This document shows positions 16,837-24,692 of a stretch of 35,687 nt of DNA, piece after piece; within the stretch, counting starts at the first letter, position 1, and each line of letters starts with the position of its first letter. This stretch comes from Betaproteobacteria bacterium (GTDB lineage Bacteria > Pseudomonadota > Gammaproteobacteria > Burkholderiales > Burkholderiaceae_C): the NCBI GenBank assembly GCA_025358155.1, contig JANYKR010000127.1, positions 1 through 35,687 of the forward strand, written 5' to 3'. The position numbers and the translations under genes are program-made. Below the pieces are notes generated by a model, which saw nothing but the letters and a program-made list of their open reading frames with translations, made no database searches and was not told the DNA's origin.

Positions 16837-17496
16837 ATGCACCGTACTTTCCGCTGGTCCCTGCTGGCCTGCAGCGCCGCCTTGCTCACCGCCTGCGGCT
16901 TCATGCCTGCCGGCAAGACCGGCACGGGCTTTTTTGTCACCAGCACCAGCCCCGGCAAGGGCGGTGACTTGGGCGGCCTGGCCGGCGCTGACAAGCACTG
17001 CCAATCGTTGGCTAGCGCCGCCGGCGCTGGCAACCGGACCTGGCGGGCCTACCTGAGCGCCCAGCCCGTGGCCGGCCAGGCCGGTGTCAACGCCCGCGAC
17101 CGTATCGGCAAGGGCCCGTGGATCAACGCCAAGGGCGTGGTGATTGCCAACGACCTCGATCAACTGCATGGCACCAACAACCTGAGCAAGCAGAGCGCCG
17201 TGACCGAGACCGGCGCGGTGATCAACGGCCGTGGCGACACCCCCAACCTGCACGACGTGCTGACCGGCTCGCAGCCCAACGGCACCTTCATCGCCGGTGA
17301 TGCCAATTCGACCTGCGGCAACTGGACCATGAGCAGCGGCGGCGCGGCGATGGTGGGCCACCACGACAAGACCGGCCTGGACGAGAGCGTGCCGGCCAAG
17401 TCCTGGAACTCGTCGCACCAGTCCCGCGGCTGCAGCGCCGACCAGCTCAAGTCCACCGGCGGCGGCGGCCTGTACTACTGTTTCGCGGCAGACTGA
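16837..17496 (+). CDS. Secreted lipoprotein, lectin-like/DUF1554-type
   Basis: 219 residues. A short signal peptide ends in the lipobox LLTAC (C20), so this is a lipoprotein. The mature part has the pattern of a small secreted family with a C-type-lectin/DUF1554-like look: GDLGGLAGADKHCQSLA (about 48-64), TWRAYLSAQ, RIGKGPWINAKGVVIAND, then NSTCGNWTMSS and TGGGGLYYCFAAD at the end. Four to five cysteines probably form disulfides. A ligand or partner cannot be inferred. The ribosome-binding site GGAGAA is well placed about 7 nt before the ATG at 16837. It is convergent with the MFS gene, and the two share the hairpin at 17517-17550. Confidence 0.75.
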   Translation: MHRTFRWSLLACSAALLTACGFMPAGKTGTGFFVTSTSPGKGGDLGGLAGADKHCQSLASAAGAGNRTWRAYLSAQPVAGQAGVNARDRIGKGPWINAKGVVIANDLDQLHGTNNLSKQSAVTETGAVINGRGDTPNLHDVLTGSQPNGTFIAGDANSTCGNWTMSSGGAAMVGHHDKTGLDESVPAKSWNSSHQSRGCSADQLKSTGGGGLYYCFAAD

Positions 17497-17516
17497 TCCC
17501 GCGCTTGGGTCGGCAC

Positions 17517-17550
17517 GCCAACCCGCGCGGCGCACGCTGGGCGGGTTGGC
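17517..17550. terminator. Shared hairpin between convergent genes
   Basis: A perfect 10-bp stem, GCCAACCCGC (17517-17526) with GCGGGTTGGC (17541-17550) and a 14-nt loop, lies between the stops of the lipoprotein (+) and the MFS transporter (-). Being symmetrical it could act on both strands. No T-tract is present on either side. Confidence 0.5.
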
Positions 17551-17559
17551 GCCGCCGGT

Positions 17560-18753
17560 TCAGGGCGGCTCCGCCCACCAGAACGCCAGCACCGCCGCCA
17601 TGCCCAGCGCGCTGAGCACGCCCATCAACTCGCGGTAGCCCGGCATCACACACAGCAGAGCGGTGGCGGCCACCGGTGCGGTGGCACGCGCCACCAGGCC
17701 GATGCCCGACATCAGCCCGCCGATGCGCCCGACATGCGAGCGGCCAAAGTACAGCGGTACCAGGCCGCCCCGCACGATCGTGACCAGCCCGTTGGCCACG
17801 CCAAACACCACGGCAAACACCAGCAGCGCGACCAGGCTGCGGCTGATCGCAAACAGCGCCAGTGCCAGCGGCAAGGCGGCCAGCACCAGCGCGCCGAGCC
17901 GGCGCAGGCTCCAACCCCGACCGACCGCCGCGTAGAGCAAGCGGCCCGCAACCTGGGCCGGGCCCACCGTCATCAGCACGATCAGGCCATCAGCGGTAGA
18001 CACGCCCTTGTCGGCAAATGCTGGCAGCACATGCGCCCACATCGCCGCCTGCACAAAGGCGTACAGCGCAAAACACAGGGTCAGCAGCCAGAAGCTGCGG
18101 TGCTGCAGGGCTTCGCGCAGCGTGGCATCGGCTTGCTGGTCGGCCTGCGGCGGGCCGGCCACCCGCATCGCGCCGCGCAGCGCCCAGGCGTGCAGGGCGG
18201 CCACCGCCAGCAACAGCGCGGCCAGACCCCGCAGCGTCTGGCGCCAGTCCAGCCCGGCGTGCAGCAGTGCGGCCACCGCCGGAAAGCTGAGGGTGCTGGC
18301 AAACCCGCCTACCAGCGTCAGCGTGGTGATGCCCTCGCGGTAGCGCTCGGGGTAGCGCTGGGTCAGCACCGCAAAGGCCGGGTCGTAGAGCGTGGCCGCC
18401 ATCGCCACGCCCAGCACAGCCCAGACCGGGTAGAGCATCCAGACCTGGGTGGCCTGCGACCAGCCCAGCACACCGATGGCGGCCAGCACCGATCCACCGG
18501 CCATCACCGCCAGGCCCAGCGTGAGCGCGCCCATCATCGCAGGGCGGCTCCAGCCCATCGTCGCCTCCATCGGCAGCAACAGGCTGGAGAACGCGTAGTA
18601 CAGCACCGCCCAGCTCAGCACCTGACCCAGCGCGAGCGCCCAGACCGTGGTGTGGTAGCCAGGGCCGGCGGCCGGCACTGCGGTGTGCAGGGCCCGGGCG
18701 ACCCGCGCGGCACTGCGGCATGGGCTGGGCTGGGTTGCGCAGGGGTCTACCAT
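17560..18753 (-). CDS. Major facilitator superfamily transporter
   Basis: 397 residues with about twelve hydrophobic helices in two halves joined by a hydrophilic loop near the middle (about 195-215, AGPPQADQQADATLREALQ). The first half contains the helix-2/3 region MEATMGWSRPAMMGALTLGLAVMAGG, typical of monocarboxylate/oxalate-formate-type MFS porters, and LYDPAFAVLTQRYPERYREGI. The substrate is not readable. The gene is divergent from the acyl-CoA dehydrogenase operon across a 113-bp control region packed with dyads. A shared regulator and an acid substrate are plausible (inference). A GATAAT box ends 8 nt before its ATG. Confidence 0.88.
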   Translation of the reverse strand: MVDPCATQPSPCRSAARVARALHTAVPAAGPGYHTTVWALALGQVLSWAVLYYAFSSLLLPMEATMGWSRPAMMGALTLGLAVMAGGSVLAAIGVLGWSQATQVWMLYPVWAVLGVAMAATLYDPAFAVLTQRYPERYREGITTLTLVGGFASTLSFPAVAALLHAGLDWRQTLRGLAALLLAVAALHAWALRGAMRVAGPPQADQQADATLREALQHRSFWLLTLCFALYAFVQAAMWAHVLPAFADKGVSTADGLIVLMTVGPAQVAGRLLYAAVGRGWSLRRLGALVLAALPLALALFAISRSLVALLVFAVVFGVANGLVTIVRGGLVPLYFGRSHVGRIGGLMSGIGLVARATAPVAATALLCVMPGYRELMGVLSALGMAAVLAFWWAEPP

Positions 18754-18757
18754 CGGC

Positions 18758-18822
18758 CAGGATTATCCTGACTGGGGTTTGTCGCAGCAGGGACAAACCA
18801 GAATCGAACGGTCGTGCTAAAA
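18758..18822. promoter_or_regulatory. Divergent control region: three dyads between MFS and acyl-CoA dehydrogenase genes
   Basis: Seen directly: the 13-bp near-perfect palindrome CAGGATTATCCTG (18758-18770), which contains a minus-strand GATAAT -10 box for the MFS gene; GGTTTGTC-N8-GACAAACC (18776-18783 with 18792-18799), an 8-bp perfect inverted repeat; and an ACG-GT-CGT dyad within 18805-18817, followed by CTAAAAAG, possibly the -10 of the plus-strand operon. The last resembles TetR-type sites near acyl-CoA genes. The binding protein is not encoded in the window. Confidence 0.5.
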
Positions 18823-18866
18823 AGCGAGATCTGCGCAACACCGCGCCCGCACGGAGATTCAAGACC

Positions 18867-20048
18867 ATGGACCTGAACTTCACCCCGGAAGAACTGGCGT
18901 TTCGTGCCGAGATCCGGCAATGGGTGGCCGACCACCTGCCCAAGGACATCAGCCACAAGGTGCACCATGCGCTGCGCCTGTCGCTGGACGACATGCAGCG
19001 CTGGCACAAGATCCTGGGCGCCAAGGGCTGGCTGGGCTACCACTGGCCGACCCAGTTCGGCGGCCCGGGCTGGACCGCGGTCCAGCGCCATTTGTTCGAA
19101 GAAGAGTGCGCGCTGGCCGGCGCGCCGCGCATCATCCCGTTTGGCCCGGTGATGGTCGCGCCGGTCATCATGGCCTTTGGCACCCCCGAGCAGCACCAGC
19201 GCTTCTTGCCCGGCATCGCATCGGGCGAGGTGTGGTGGAGCCAGGGTTACAGCGAGCCGGGCGCGGGCTCTGACCTGGCCTCGCTCAAGACCCGCGCCGT
19301 GCGTGAGGGCAACACCTTCGTCGTCAACGGCCAAAAGACCTGGACCACGCTGGGCCAGTACGGCGAGTGGATCTTCTGCCTGGTGCGCACCAGCACCGAA
19401 GGCAAGCCGCAGACCGGCATCAGCTTCTTGCTGATCGACATGAAGAGCCCCGGCATCACCGTGCGGCCGATCATCACGATGGACGGCGAACACGAGGTCA
19501 ACGAGGTCTGGTTCGACAACGTGGTGGTGCCGGCCGAGAACCTGATTGGCGAGGAGAACAAGGGCTGGACCTACGCCAAGTTCCTGCTGTCGCACGAGCG
19601 CACCGGCATCGCCGACGTGAACCGCGCCAAGCGCGAGCTGGAGCGGCTCAAGCGTATCGCCAAGGCCGAGGGCGTGTGGGACGACGCCCGCTTCCGCGAC
19701 CAGGTGGCCAGCCTGGAGGTCGACATCGTGGCGCTGGAGATGATGGTGCTGCGGGTGCTGTCGGCCGAGAAGAGCGGCCGCAACTCCCTGGATGTGGCGG
19801 GCCTGCTCAAGATTCGCGGCAGCGAGATCCAGCAGCGTTACGCCGAGCTGATGATGCTCGCGGCCGGGCCGTTCAGCCTGCCGTTTGACCATGCATCCAC
19901 CGAGGCCGGCTGGCAGGGCGACTTTGCCGGCGCCGCCGACTGCGCGCCGCTGGCCGGCACCTACTTCAACATGCGCAAGACGACGATCTACGGCGGATCG
20001 AACGAAGTGCAGCGCAACATCGTCTCGCAAACCGTGCTCGGGAGCTAG
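18867..20048 (+). CDS. Acyl-CoA dehydrogenase, large subunit of a paired (PimC/FadE-type) enzyme
   Basis: 393 residues with the acyl-CoA dehydrogenase fold: N-terminal helices (MDLNFTPEELAFRAEIRQWV), the flavin/substrate loop YSEPGAGSDLASLKTRA (about 128-144), the beta-domain NGQKTWTTLGQYGEWIF, and the C-terminal FAD motif TTIYGGSNEVQRNIVSQ (about 372-388). It oxidises an acyl-CoA to the 2-enoyl-CoA, passing electrons to ETF. Pairing with a second, smaller ACAD gene is typical of heteromeric enzymes for bulky or dicarboxylic acyl-CoAs (pimeloyl-CoA or sterol side chain type). The ATG at 18867 has GGAG about 11 nt upstream. A good ribosome-binding site for the following small ORF (GGGAG, 20040-20044) lies in its last codons. 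Confidence 0.93.
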   Translation: MDLNFTPEELAFRAEIRQWVADHLPKDISHKVHHALRLSLDDMQRWHKILGAKGWLGYHWPTQFGGPGWTAVQRHLFEEECALAGAPRIIPFGPVMVAPVIMAFGTPEQHQRFLPGIASGEVWWSQGYSEPGAGSDLASLKTRAVREGNTFVVNGQKTWTTLGQYGEWIFCLVRTSTEGKPQTGISFLLIDMKSPGITVRPIITMDGEHEVNEVWFDNVVVPAENLIGEENKGWTYAKFLLSHERTGIADVNRAKRELERLKRIAKAEGVWDDARFRDQVASLEVDIVALEMMVLRVLSAEKSGRNSLDVAGLLKIRGSEIQQRYAELMMLAAGPFSLPFDHASTEAGWQGDFAGAADCAPLAGTYFNMRKTTIYGGSNEVQRNIVSQTVLGS

Positions 20049-20051
20049 AAC

Positions 20052-20159
20052 ATGACCCCCCAAACTCACAGTCATTCGTTGCCCCAGTGGACACACGGCG
20101 GCCTCTGCGGAACCACTGGGGCGCAAGCCTCCGCCGGGGCCGCAAGGCAGGAGGCTTGA
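20052..20159 (+). CDS. 35-residue small ORF filling the gap between the two ACAD genes
   Basis: An ATG at 20052, three bases after the large-subunit stop, opens a 35-codon frame ending TGA at 20157-20159, two bases before the small-subunit ATG (20162). A GGGAG Shine-Dalgarno (20040-20044) is 7 nt upstream. The peptide is His/Thr/Gly/Ala-rich (starts MTPQTHSHSLPQWTHGG), with no recognisable domain. Its codon mix (ACA, ACT, AGT, CAT, TTG) is less GC-biased than the neighbouring genes, so selection may act on RNA shape or on ribosome passage. Translation of this frame would melt both hairpins at 20081-20158. It could also be a chance open frame. Confidence 0.45.
   Translation: MTPQTHSHSLPQWTHGGLCGTTGAQASAGAARQEA
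20081..20158 (+). promoter_or_regulatory. Two intercistronic hairpins, the second sequestering the ribosome-binding site
   Basis: Hairpin 1: GCCCCAGTGG (20081-20090) with CCACTGGGGC (20113-20122), a perfect 10-bp stem and 22-nt loop. Hairpin 2: CAAGCCTCC (20124-20132) with GGAGGCTTG (20150-20158), a perfect 9-bp stem and 17-nt loop, which contains the GGAGG Shine-Dalgarno of the small-subunit gene. The stems are one base apart. Direct reading shows the pairing; a control function is inferred. Confidence 0.6.
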
Positions 20160-20161
20160 CC

Positions 20162-21295
20162 ATGGACTTCAACTTCTCCGACGACCAGAACTCGCTGCGC
20201 GAAGCGGTGGCCAAGTGGGTTGAAAAAGGCTTTGACTTTCCGCGCCGCCATGCGCTGGCCAAGGCCGGTGGCAAAACCCGCGCGGTCTACGCCGAGCTGG
20301 CCGAGCTGGGCCTGACCGGCCTGGCGATCCCCGAGGCGCAAGGCGGCATGGGCCTGGGTGCTGCCGAGGCGATGGTGGTGATGGAAGAGCTGGGCCGTGG
20401 CCTGGTCAACGCGCCGTTTGCGGCGGCCGCACTGGTGGTGCCAACCCTGCTCTCGGCCGCGCCCGCTGCGCTGCAAGCCGCCTGGCTGCCCAGGATCGCC
20501 ACCGCCGAGGCGCTGGTGGTGCCGGCGCTGCAGGAACGTGGTGCCCGCTACAAGCTCAGCCATGTGACGACGACAGCCAGCCAGACTGCCAACGGCTGGG
20601 CCCTGAACGGCCAGAAAAGCGTGGTGCCCGCCGCCGACGAGGCCGATGCCTTCGTGGTGCCGGCCCGCATCGCGGGCGGCGCCGGCGACAGCGCCGGTAT
20701 CGGTCTGTTCCTGGTCGAGGCGGGCGGGGTGGGCGTCACGGTCACCGGCTACGCCACCCAGGACGGTGGCCGGGCCGGCGAGCTGATGCTCGACAACGCC
20801 GCCGCCGCGCTGATCACCGCCGATGGCTTTGCGCTGCTGGCGCAAGCGGTGGACGTGGGCATTGCCGCCACCTGCGCCGAGGGCGTGGGCCTGATGGACA
20901 AGATGCTGGCGATCACGGTGGAGTACATGAACACCCGCAAGCAGTTTGGTGCCACGCTGGCCAGCTTCCAGGCCCTGCGCCACCGCATCGCCGATGTCAA
21001 GATGGCCGTCGAGCTGGGCCGCTCGATGAGCTTTTTTGCCAGCTTGAAGCTGGGGGAAGCCCCCGAGCAGCGCCGCCGTTCGCTGAGCCAGGCCAAGGTG
21101 CAGCTGGGCCAAAGCATGCGCCAGGTCGGCCAATACTGCACCCAGATCCACGGCGGCATCGGCGTGACCGACGAGTACATCAGCAGCCACTACTTCAAGC
21201 GCCTGACCATGCTGGAGATGGCCTACGGCGACACCCAGCACCACCTGGGCGAAGTGGCCGAGCGCATGCAGGACACGGCCGGCGTGTTTGCCTGA
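20162..21295 (+). CDS. Acyl-CoA dehydrogenase, small subunit of a paired (PimD/FadE-type) enzyme
   Basis: 377 residues, shorter than its partner. It keeps the N-terminal helical domain (MDFNFSDDQNSLREAVAKWV), the TRKQFGATLASFQALRHRIAD FAD-contact segment (about 260-279) and the C-terminal QIHGGIGVTDEYISSHYFKRL. The middle domain lacks the usual sequence of the substrate loop found in its partner, which fits division of labour in a heteromeric enzyme. The start ATG at 20162 follows a strong GGAGG at 20150-20154 that is buried in a hairpin, so expression may depend on ribosomes crossing the upstream small ORF. The operon ends in a U-tract terminator at 21347. Confidence 0.9.
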   Translation: MDFNFSDDQNSLREAVAKWVEKGFDFPRRHALAKAGGKTRAVYAELAELGLTGLAIPEAQGGMGLGAAEAMVVMEELGRGLVNAPFAAAALVVPTLLSAAPAALQAAWLPRIATAEALVVPALQERGARYKLSHVTTTASQTANGWALNGQKSVVPAADEADAFVVPARIAGGAGDSAGIGLFLVEAGGVGVTVTGYATQDGGRAGELMLDNAAAALITADGFALLAQAVDVGIAATCAEGVGLMDKMLAITVEYMNTRKQFGATLASFQALRHRIADVKMAVELGRSMSFFASLKLGEAPEQRRRSLSQAKVQLGQSMRQVGQYCTQIHGGIGVTDEYISSHYFKRLTMLEMAYGDTQHHLGEVAERMQDTAGVFA

Positions 21296-21346
21296 GCGGG
21301 TGAGCTTGACCACCCGGTGCTAGGCTCGCATTGAGCCGACCTCCAG

Positions 21347-21374
21347 ACGGGCCGGGCCACACCGGCCCGTTTTT
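21347..21374 (+). terminator. Canonical intrinsic terminator after the ACAD operon
   Basis: ACGGGCCGG (21347-21355), loop GCCACA, CCGGCCCGT (21362-21370), then TTTTT (21370-21374): a perfect 9-bp stem with a U-tract. It abuts the ATG of the P1 peptidase gene (21376), leaving no room for a ribosome-binding site. Confidence 0.85.
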
Positions 21375-21375
21375 C

Positions 21376-22386
21376 ATGGCCATGTTCCCAGGCGCCATCA
21401 CCGACATCGCCGGCCTGCAGGTCGGCCACTTCACCGACCCGCGCCGCCCTACCGGCTGCACCGTGCTGCTGTGCCCGCAGGGCGTGGTGGCGGGTGTGGA
21501 CGTGCGCGGCGCAGCGCCCGGCACCCGCGAGACCGACCTGCTGCACCCGCTCGCCACGATCGAATGTGTGCACGCGCTGTTGCTGACCGGCGGCAGCGCG
21601 TTTGGCTTGGCCGCAGCCGACGGCGTGATGCGCTGGCTCGATGAGCGCGGCCATGGCATCCAGGTCGGCCCGGCCCGGGTGCCGATCGTGCCGGCCGCGG
21701 TGCTGTTCGATTTGTGGGTCGGTGATGCCCGCATCCGGCCCGATGCCGCCGCCGGTTATGCCGCCTGCGAGGCGGCCAGCCTGTCTCCTGCCGGCAGCCA
21801 CCCGGCCCAGGGCAGCGTTGGCGCCGGTGCTGGCGCGGCGGTGGGCAAGCTGTTTGGCATCGGCCGGGCGATGAAGGGCGGCATCGGCAGCGCGTCGATC
21901 CGGGTCGGCGCGGTCACGGTGGCGGCGCTGGTGGCGGTCAACGCCATCGGTGACGTGGTCGATCCGGCCAGCGGTCGGGTGGTGGCCGGCGCCCGGGCCG
22001 ACGACGGCTGCACGCTGCTCGATTCGATGGCGGCGATCTGCGACGGCCAGTTGCCCGCTCACCTGATGGCCGGCATGGCAACCACCATCGGCATCGTCGC
22101 CACCGATGCACGTCTGTCCAAGGCCCAGACCAACAAGCTGGCCGCGATGGCGCATGCCGGCCTGGCCCGCAGCATCAACCCGGTGCACACCGCCAGCGAC
22201 GGCGACGCGCTGTTTGCGCTCGCCACCGGCGGCGCCGGCCTGCCCGGTGCGGTAGCGCCCAACCTGAGCGTGCTGGGCGCGCTGGCCGCCGAAGTGACGG
22301 CCCGCGCGGTGCTCAATGCGGTGCGCGCCGCCCGCGGCCTGACTGACCCCGACCTGCCATCGGCCCGCGACCTGGGCCTGGCCTGA
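21376..22386 (+). CDS. P1-family (S58, DmpA/BapA-like) peptidase
   Basis: 336 residues. These Ntn-type hydrolases cleave themselves into two subunits and act as N-terminal aminopeptidases or amidases. Visible features are the N-terminal PGAITDIAGLQVGHFTD, LLTGGSAFGLAAADGVM (69-85), VGAGAGAAVGKLFG (148-161) and KGGIGSASI. The TTIGIVATDA block (236-245) should hold the new N-terminal nucleophile, T236 or T237, after autocleavage. The residue before is Ala where Asn or Gly is usual, which is worth noting. The ATG at 21376 is chosen because homology begins at once; ATG 21382 is an alternative. The U-tract terminator one base upstream means the promoter, or the start, is unclear. Confidence 0.87.
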   Translation: MAMFPGAITDIAGLQVGHFTDPRRPTGCTVLLCPQGVVAGVDVRGAAPGTRETDLLHPLATIECVHALLLTGGSAFGLAAADGVMRWLDERGHGIQVGPARVPIVPAAVLFDLWVGDARIRPDAAAGYAACEAASLSPAGSHPAQGSVGAGAGAAVGKLFGIGRAMKGGIGSASIRVGAVTVAALVAVNAIGDVVDPASGRVVAGARADDGCTLLDSMAAICDGQLPAHLMAGMATTIGIVATDARLSKAQTNKLAAMAHAGLARSINPVHTASDGDALFALATGGAGLPGAVAPNLSVLGALAAEVTARAVLNAVRAARGLTDPDLPSARDLGLA

Positions 22387-22440
22387 CCCCCTGACCCCCT
22401 GAAACCCTGACACCCCCGACACCCCCGACACCCCCACCGA
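22384..22440 (+). repeat. Degenerate C-rich tandem repeats between the P1 peptidase and lipase genes
   Basis: The 63-bp gap is almost wholly made of imperfect units: CTGACCCC twice, then three copies of CGACACCCC or close variants. No hairpin or promoter is evident. It is probably a slippage-prone spacer. Confidence 0.6.
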
Positions 22441-22449
22441 GACTGCCCG

Positions 22450-23859
22450 ATGAACACCTTGCTGATCCGTCGCCGTGCCCTGGCCCCGTTGCTGGCCGCG
22501 GCCCTGTTGGCCGCCTGCGCCAGCGCGCCCACGCCGCCCGCCACCCCGCTGCCGCCCATCGTTTTTGTGCATGGCAACGGCGATACCGCCGCACTCTGGA
22601 CCCCCACCGTCTGGCGCTGGGAGAGCAACGGCTGGCCGCGTGAGCGGCTGCATGCGGTGCACTTTCCGTACCCGCTGGCGCGCGACGACAACACCGTGCC
22701 GCAGGACGGCCGCAGCTCGACCGAGGACCAGCGGCGCTATCTGTCCGCCGAGGTCGACAAGGTGCTCGCCGCCACTGGTGCCGCGCAGGTGGTGCTGATC
22801 GGCAATTCACGCGGCGGCAATGCGATCCGCGACTACATCGCCAACGGTGCCAGCCCGGTGGGCAGCGGCGCGGCCAAGGTGTCGCATGCGATCCTGGGCG
22901 GCACGCCCAACCACGGCGTGCAGGCGCTGCCGGACGTCAACCCGAACAACGAGTTCAACGGCGCCGGTCCGTTCCTGATGGGCTTGAACGCGCCCAAAGG
23001 GCTCAACGGCAACGAGGTCACGCCGGGCGTGCGGTGGATGACGATCCGGTCGGACAACAACGACAAGTTCGCCCAGCCCGACGGCGTCTGGATCGGCCGC
23101 AAGGGCAAGCCGACCAACGTCACCTTCGACGGCCCCGCGCTCAAGGGCGCGGACAACCTGATGCTGCCCGGCCGCGACCACCGCGAGGTGGCCTACCACC
23201 CGGAGGCGTTTGCAGCAGCCTACCGCTTCGTCACCGGCCGGGCGCCCGCCACCACCAACACGCTGCACATCACGCCAGAAGCCCGGGTGGTGCTGAACGG
23301 CCAGGTCGGCGGCTACACCGCAGCCGGTGCCACCAACCTGCCGCTGGCCGGCGCCCAGGTGGCGGTCTACGCGGTCGACCCTGCCACCGGCGCACGGCAA
23401 GGGGCGGCGCTGGTGGACAAGACGGTGGGCACCGATGGCCGCTGGGGCCCGATCAGCACCGACGCCAAGACGCCGCTGGAGTTTGTGGTGCAGGCGCCGG
23501 GCTTTGCGGTGACGCATTTCTACCGCTCGGCCTTTTTGCGCTCGTCGGACATCGTCAACCTGCGGCCCGAACGGCTGGCTGCAGCCGACAAGGACAGTGG
23601 GGCTGGCAGTGACGCAGTCGTCAGCTTCACCCGGCCCCGCGCGTACTTCGGCAACCCCAGGGACAGCGTGCTGATCGACGACGAAGCGGCGCCGGGCATC
23701 CCGGTGGGCGTGGCCGGCGTGGCTGCCAGCAAGGTCAAACGGGCGGCGGGCCGGCCGGTGGTGGGCGAGTTCCGCTCCGGCGTGATCGTTGAGCGCATCG
23801 TCGGCCAGACCTGGCCGGCCAGGGACAATCACCTCACCGTGCTCGAATTGCAGGAGTGA
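22450..23859 (+). CDS. Lipoprotein alpha/beta-hydrolase with C-terminal beta domain, lipase-like
   Basis: 469 residues. A lipoprotein signal ends LLAAC (C23). The alpha/beta-hydrolase domain has IVFVHGNGD (oxyanion, about 37-45) and the nucleophile elbow IGNSRGGNAI; the catalytic His is likely in GRDHREVAYHPEAF near residue 240. A second domain of about 200 residues looks beta-rich and carbohydrate/lipid-binding-like (EARVVLNGQVGGYTAAG, then LAGAQVAVYAVD), the two-domain layout of an archaeal-type lipase (AF1763-like). It should hydrolyse esters at the cell surface or periplasm; the substrate is unknown. The gene is separated from the P1 peptidase by the C-rich repeat. No strong Shine-Dalgarno is seen. 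Confidence 0.82.
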   Translation: MNTLLIRRRALAPLLAAALLAACASAPTPPATPLPPIVFVHGNGDTAALWTPTVWRWESNGWPRERLHAVHFPYPLARDDNTVPQDGRSSTEDQRRYLSAEVDKVLAATGAAQVVLIGNSRGGNAIRDYIANGASPVGSGAAKVSHAILGGTPNHGVQALPDVNPNNEFNGAGPFLMGLNAPKGLNGNEVTPGVRWMTIRSDNNDKFAQPDGVWIGRKGKPTNVTFDGPALKGADNLMLPGRDHREVAYHPEAFAAAYRFVTGRAPATTNTLHITPEARVVLNGQVGGYTAAGATNLPLAGAQVAVYAVDPATGARQGAALVDKTVGTDGRWGPISTDAKTPLEFVVQAPGFAVTHFYRSAFLRSSDIVNLRPERLAAADKDSGAGSDAVVSFTRPRAYFGNPRDSVLIDDEAAPGIPVGVAGVAASKVKRAAGRPVVGEFRSGVIVERIVGQTWPARDNHLTVLELQE

Positions 23860-23978
23860 GTGAGGTCCGCAGCGCCCGCCAACCTGTGCCTGGGCACTCA
23901 GCCCGCCACCCCAAGCTGCAGCCCCGATCCGGACCCCGACCCCGCTACCCATGACCCGACTCCCTGCCCGGCGGCCCG

Positions 23979-24692
23979 ATGCGGCTTGACGAGATCCTGT
24001 TCAGCCAGGGCTTTGGCTCCCGGCGTGAATGCGCCGGCCTGCTGGCCCGCCGGCTGGTGCGGGTGAGCGGCAAGGTCGAGGCCGACCCGGCGGCCGACTT
24101 CGAGCCGGCCGGCCTGCAGTTTGAGGTCGAGGGCCAGGCCTGGACCTGCTACTCGAAGGCGCTGGTGCTGCTGCACAAGCCCGGCGGTTACGAGTGCTCG
24201 CAAAAGCCCAAGCACTGGCCGAGTGTGCTGCTGCTGCTGCCGCCGCCGCTGCGCCAGCGCGGCGTGCAGCCGGTCGGCCGGCTCGACCAGGACACCACCG
24301 GCCTGCTGCTGCTGACCGACGACGGCACGCTGATCCACCGCCTCACCTCCCCCAAGCACCATGTGCCCAAGGTCTACGAGGTGGGCTGCGACCGGCCGGT
24401 CGACGCCGAGCAGGTGCGGCAACTGCTGCACGGCGTGGTGCTGGATGACGACCCATTGCCGGTCCGCGCCGAGGGCTGCGAGGCCACCGGCGAGCGCTCG
24501 CTGCGGCTGACCCTGGTGCAGGGCAAGTACCACCAGGTCAAGCGCATGGTGGCCGCCGTGGGCAACCACTGCCTCAGCCTGCACCGCAGCACCTTTGGCG
24601 CACTGACGCTGGACGACGGCCCGGCGCCGGGCCAGTGGCGCTTTGTCACCGACGCGGAGCGCGCGCTGTTGATGGCCAAACCGCCGCGCTGA
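23979..24692 (+). CDS. rsuA: RsuA-family 16S rRNA pseudouridine synthase
   Basis: 237 residues. The N-terminal S4-like RNA-binding region (MRLDEILFSQGFGSRRECAGLLARRLV, 1-27) is followed by the RsuA/RluB-type catalytic domain. The active-site Asp is D103 in GRLDQDTTGLLLLTDDG. HKPGGYECS (66-74) and GKYHQVKRMVAAVGNHCLSLHR are the other family blocks. E. coli RsuA makes pseudouridine 516 in 16S rRNA; RluE/RluF are close relatives, so the exact site is not certain. The stop TGA at 24690-24692 sits in the first of three tandem 12-bp units that each carry an in-frame TGA. Confidence 0.88.
   Translation: MRLDEILFSQGFGSRRECAGLLARRLVRVSGKVEADPAADFEPAGLQFEVEGQAWTCYSKALVLLHKPGGYECSQKPKHWPSVLLLLPPPLRQRGVQPVGRLDQDTTGLLLLTDDGTLIHRLTSPKHHVPKVYEVGCDRPVDAEQVRQLLHGVVLDDDPLPVRAEGCEATGERSLRLTLVQGKYHQVKRMVAAVGNHCLSLHRSTFGALTLDDGPAPGQWRFVTDAERALLMAKPPR

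Noticed and set aside
20049-20161. The linker as a mobile intergenic repeat (REP/MITE-like)
   Set aside because: No second copy of these stems is seen in the window, and the ORF boundaries fit the two genes too closely to assume insertion. A genome-wide search would be needed to settle it.
23951-23989. A 12-codon upstream ORF overlapping the rsuA start
   Set aside because: No ribosome-binding site precedes its ATG and the frame is too short to separate from chance.
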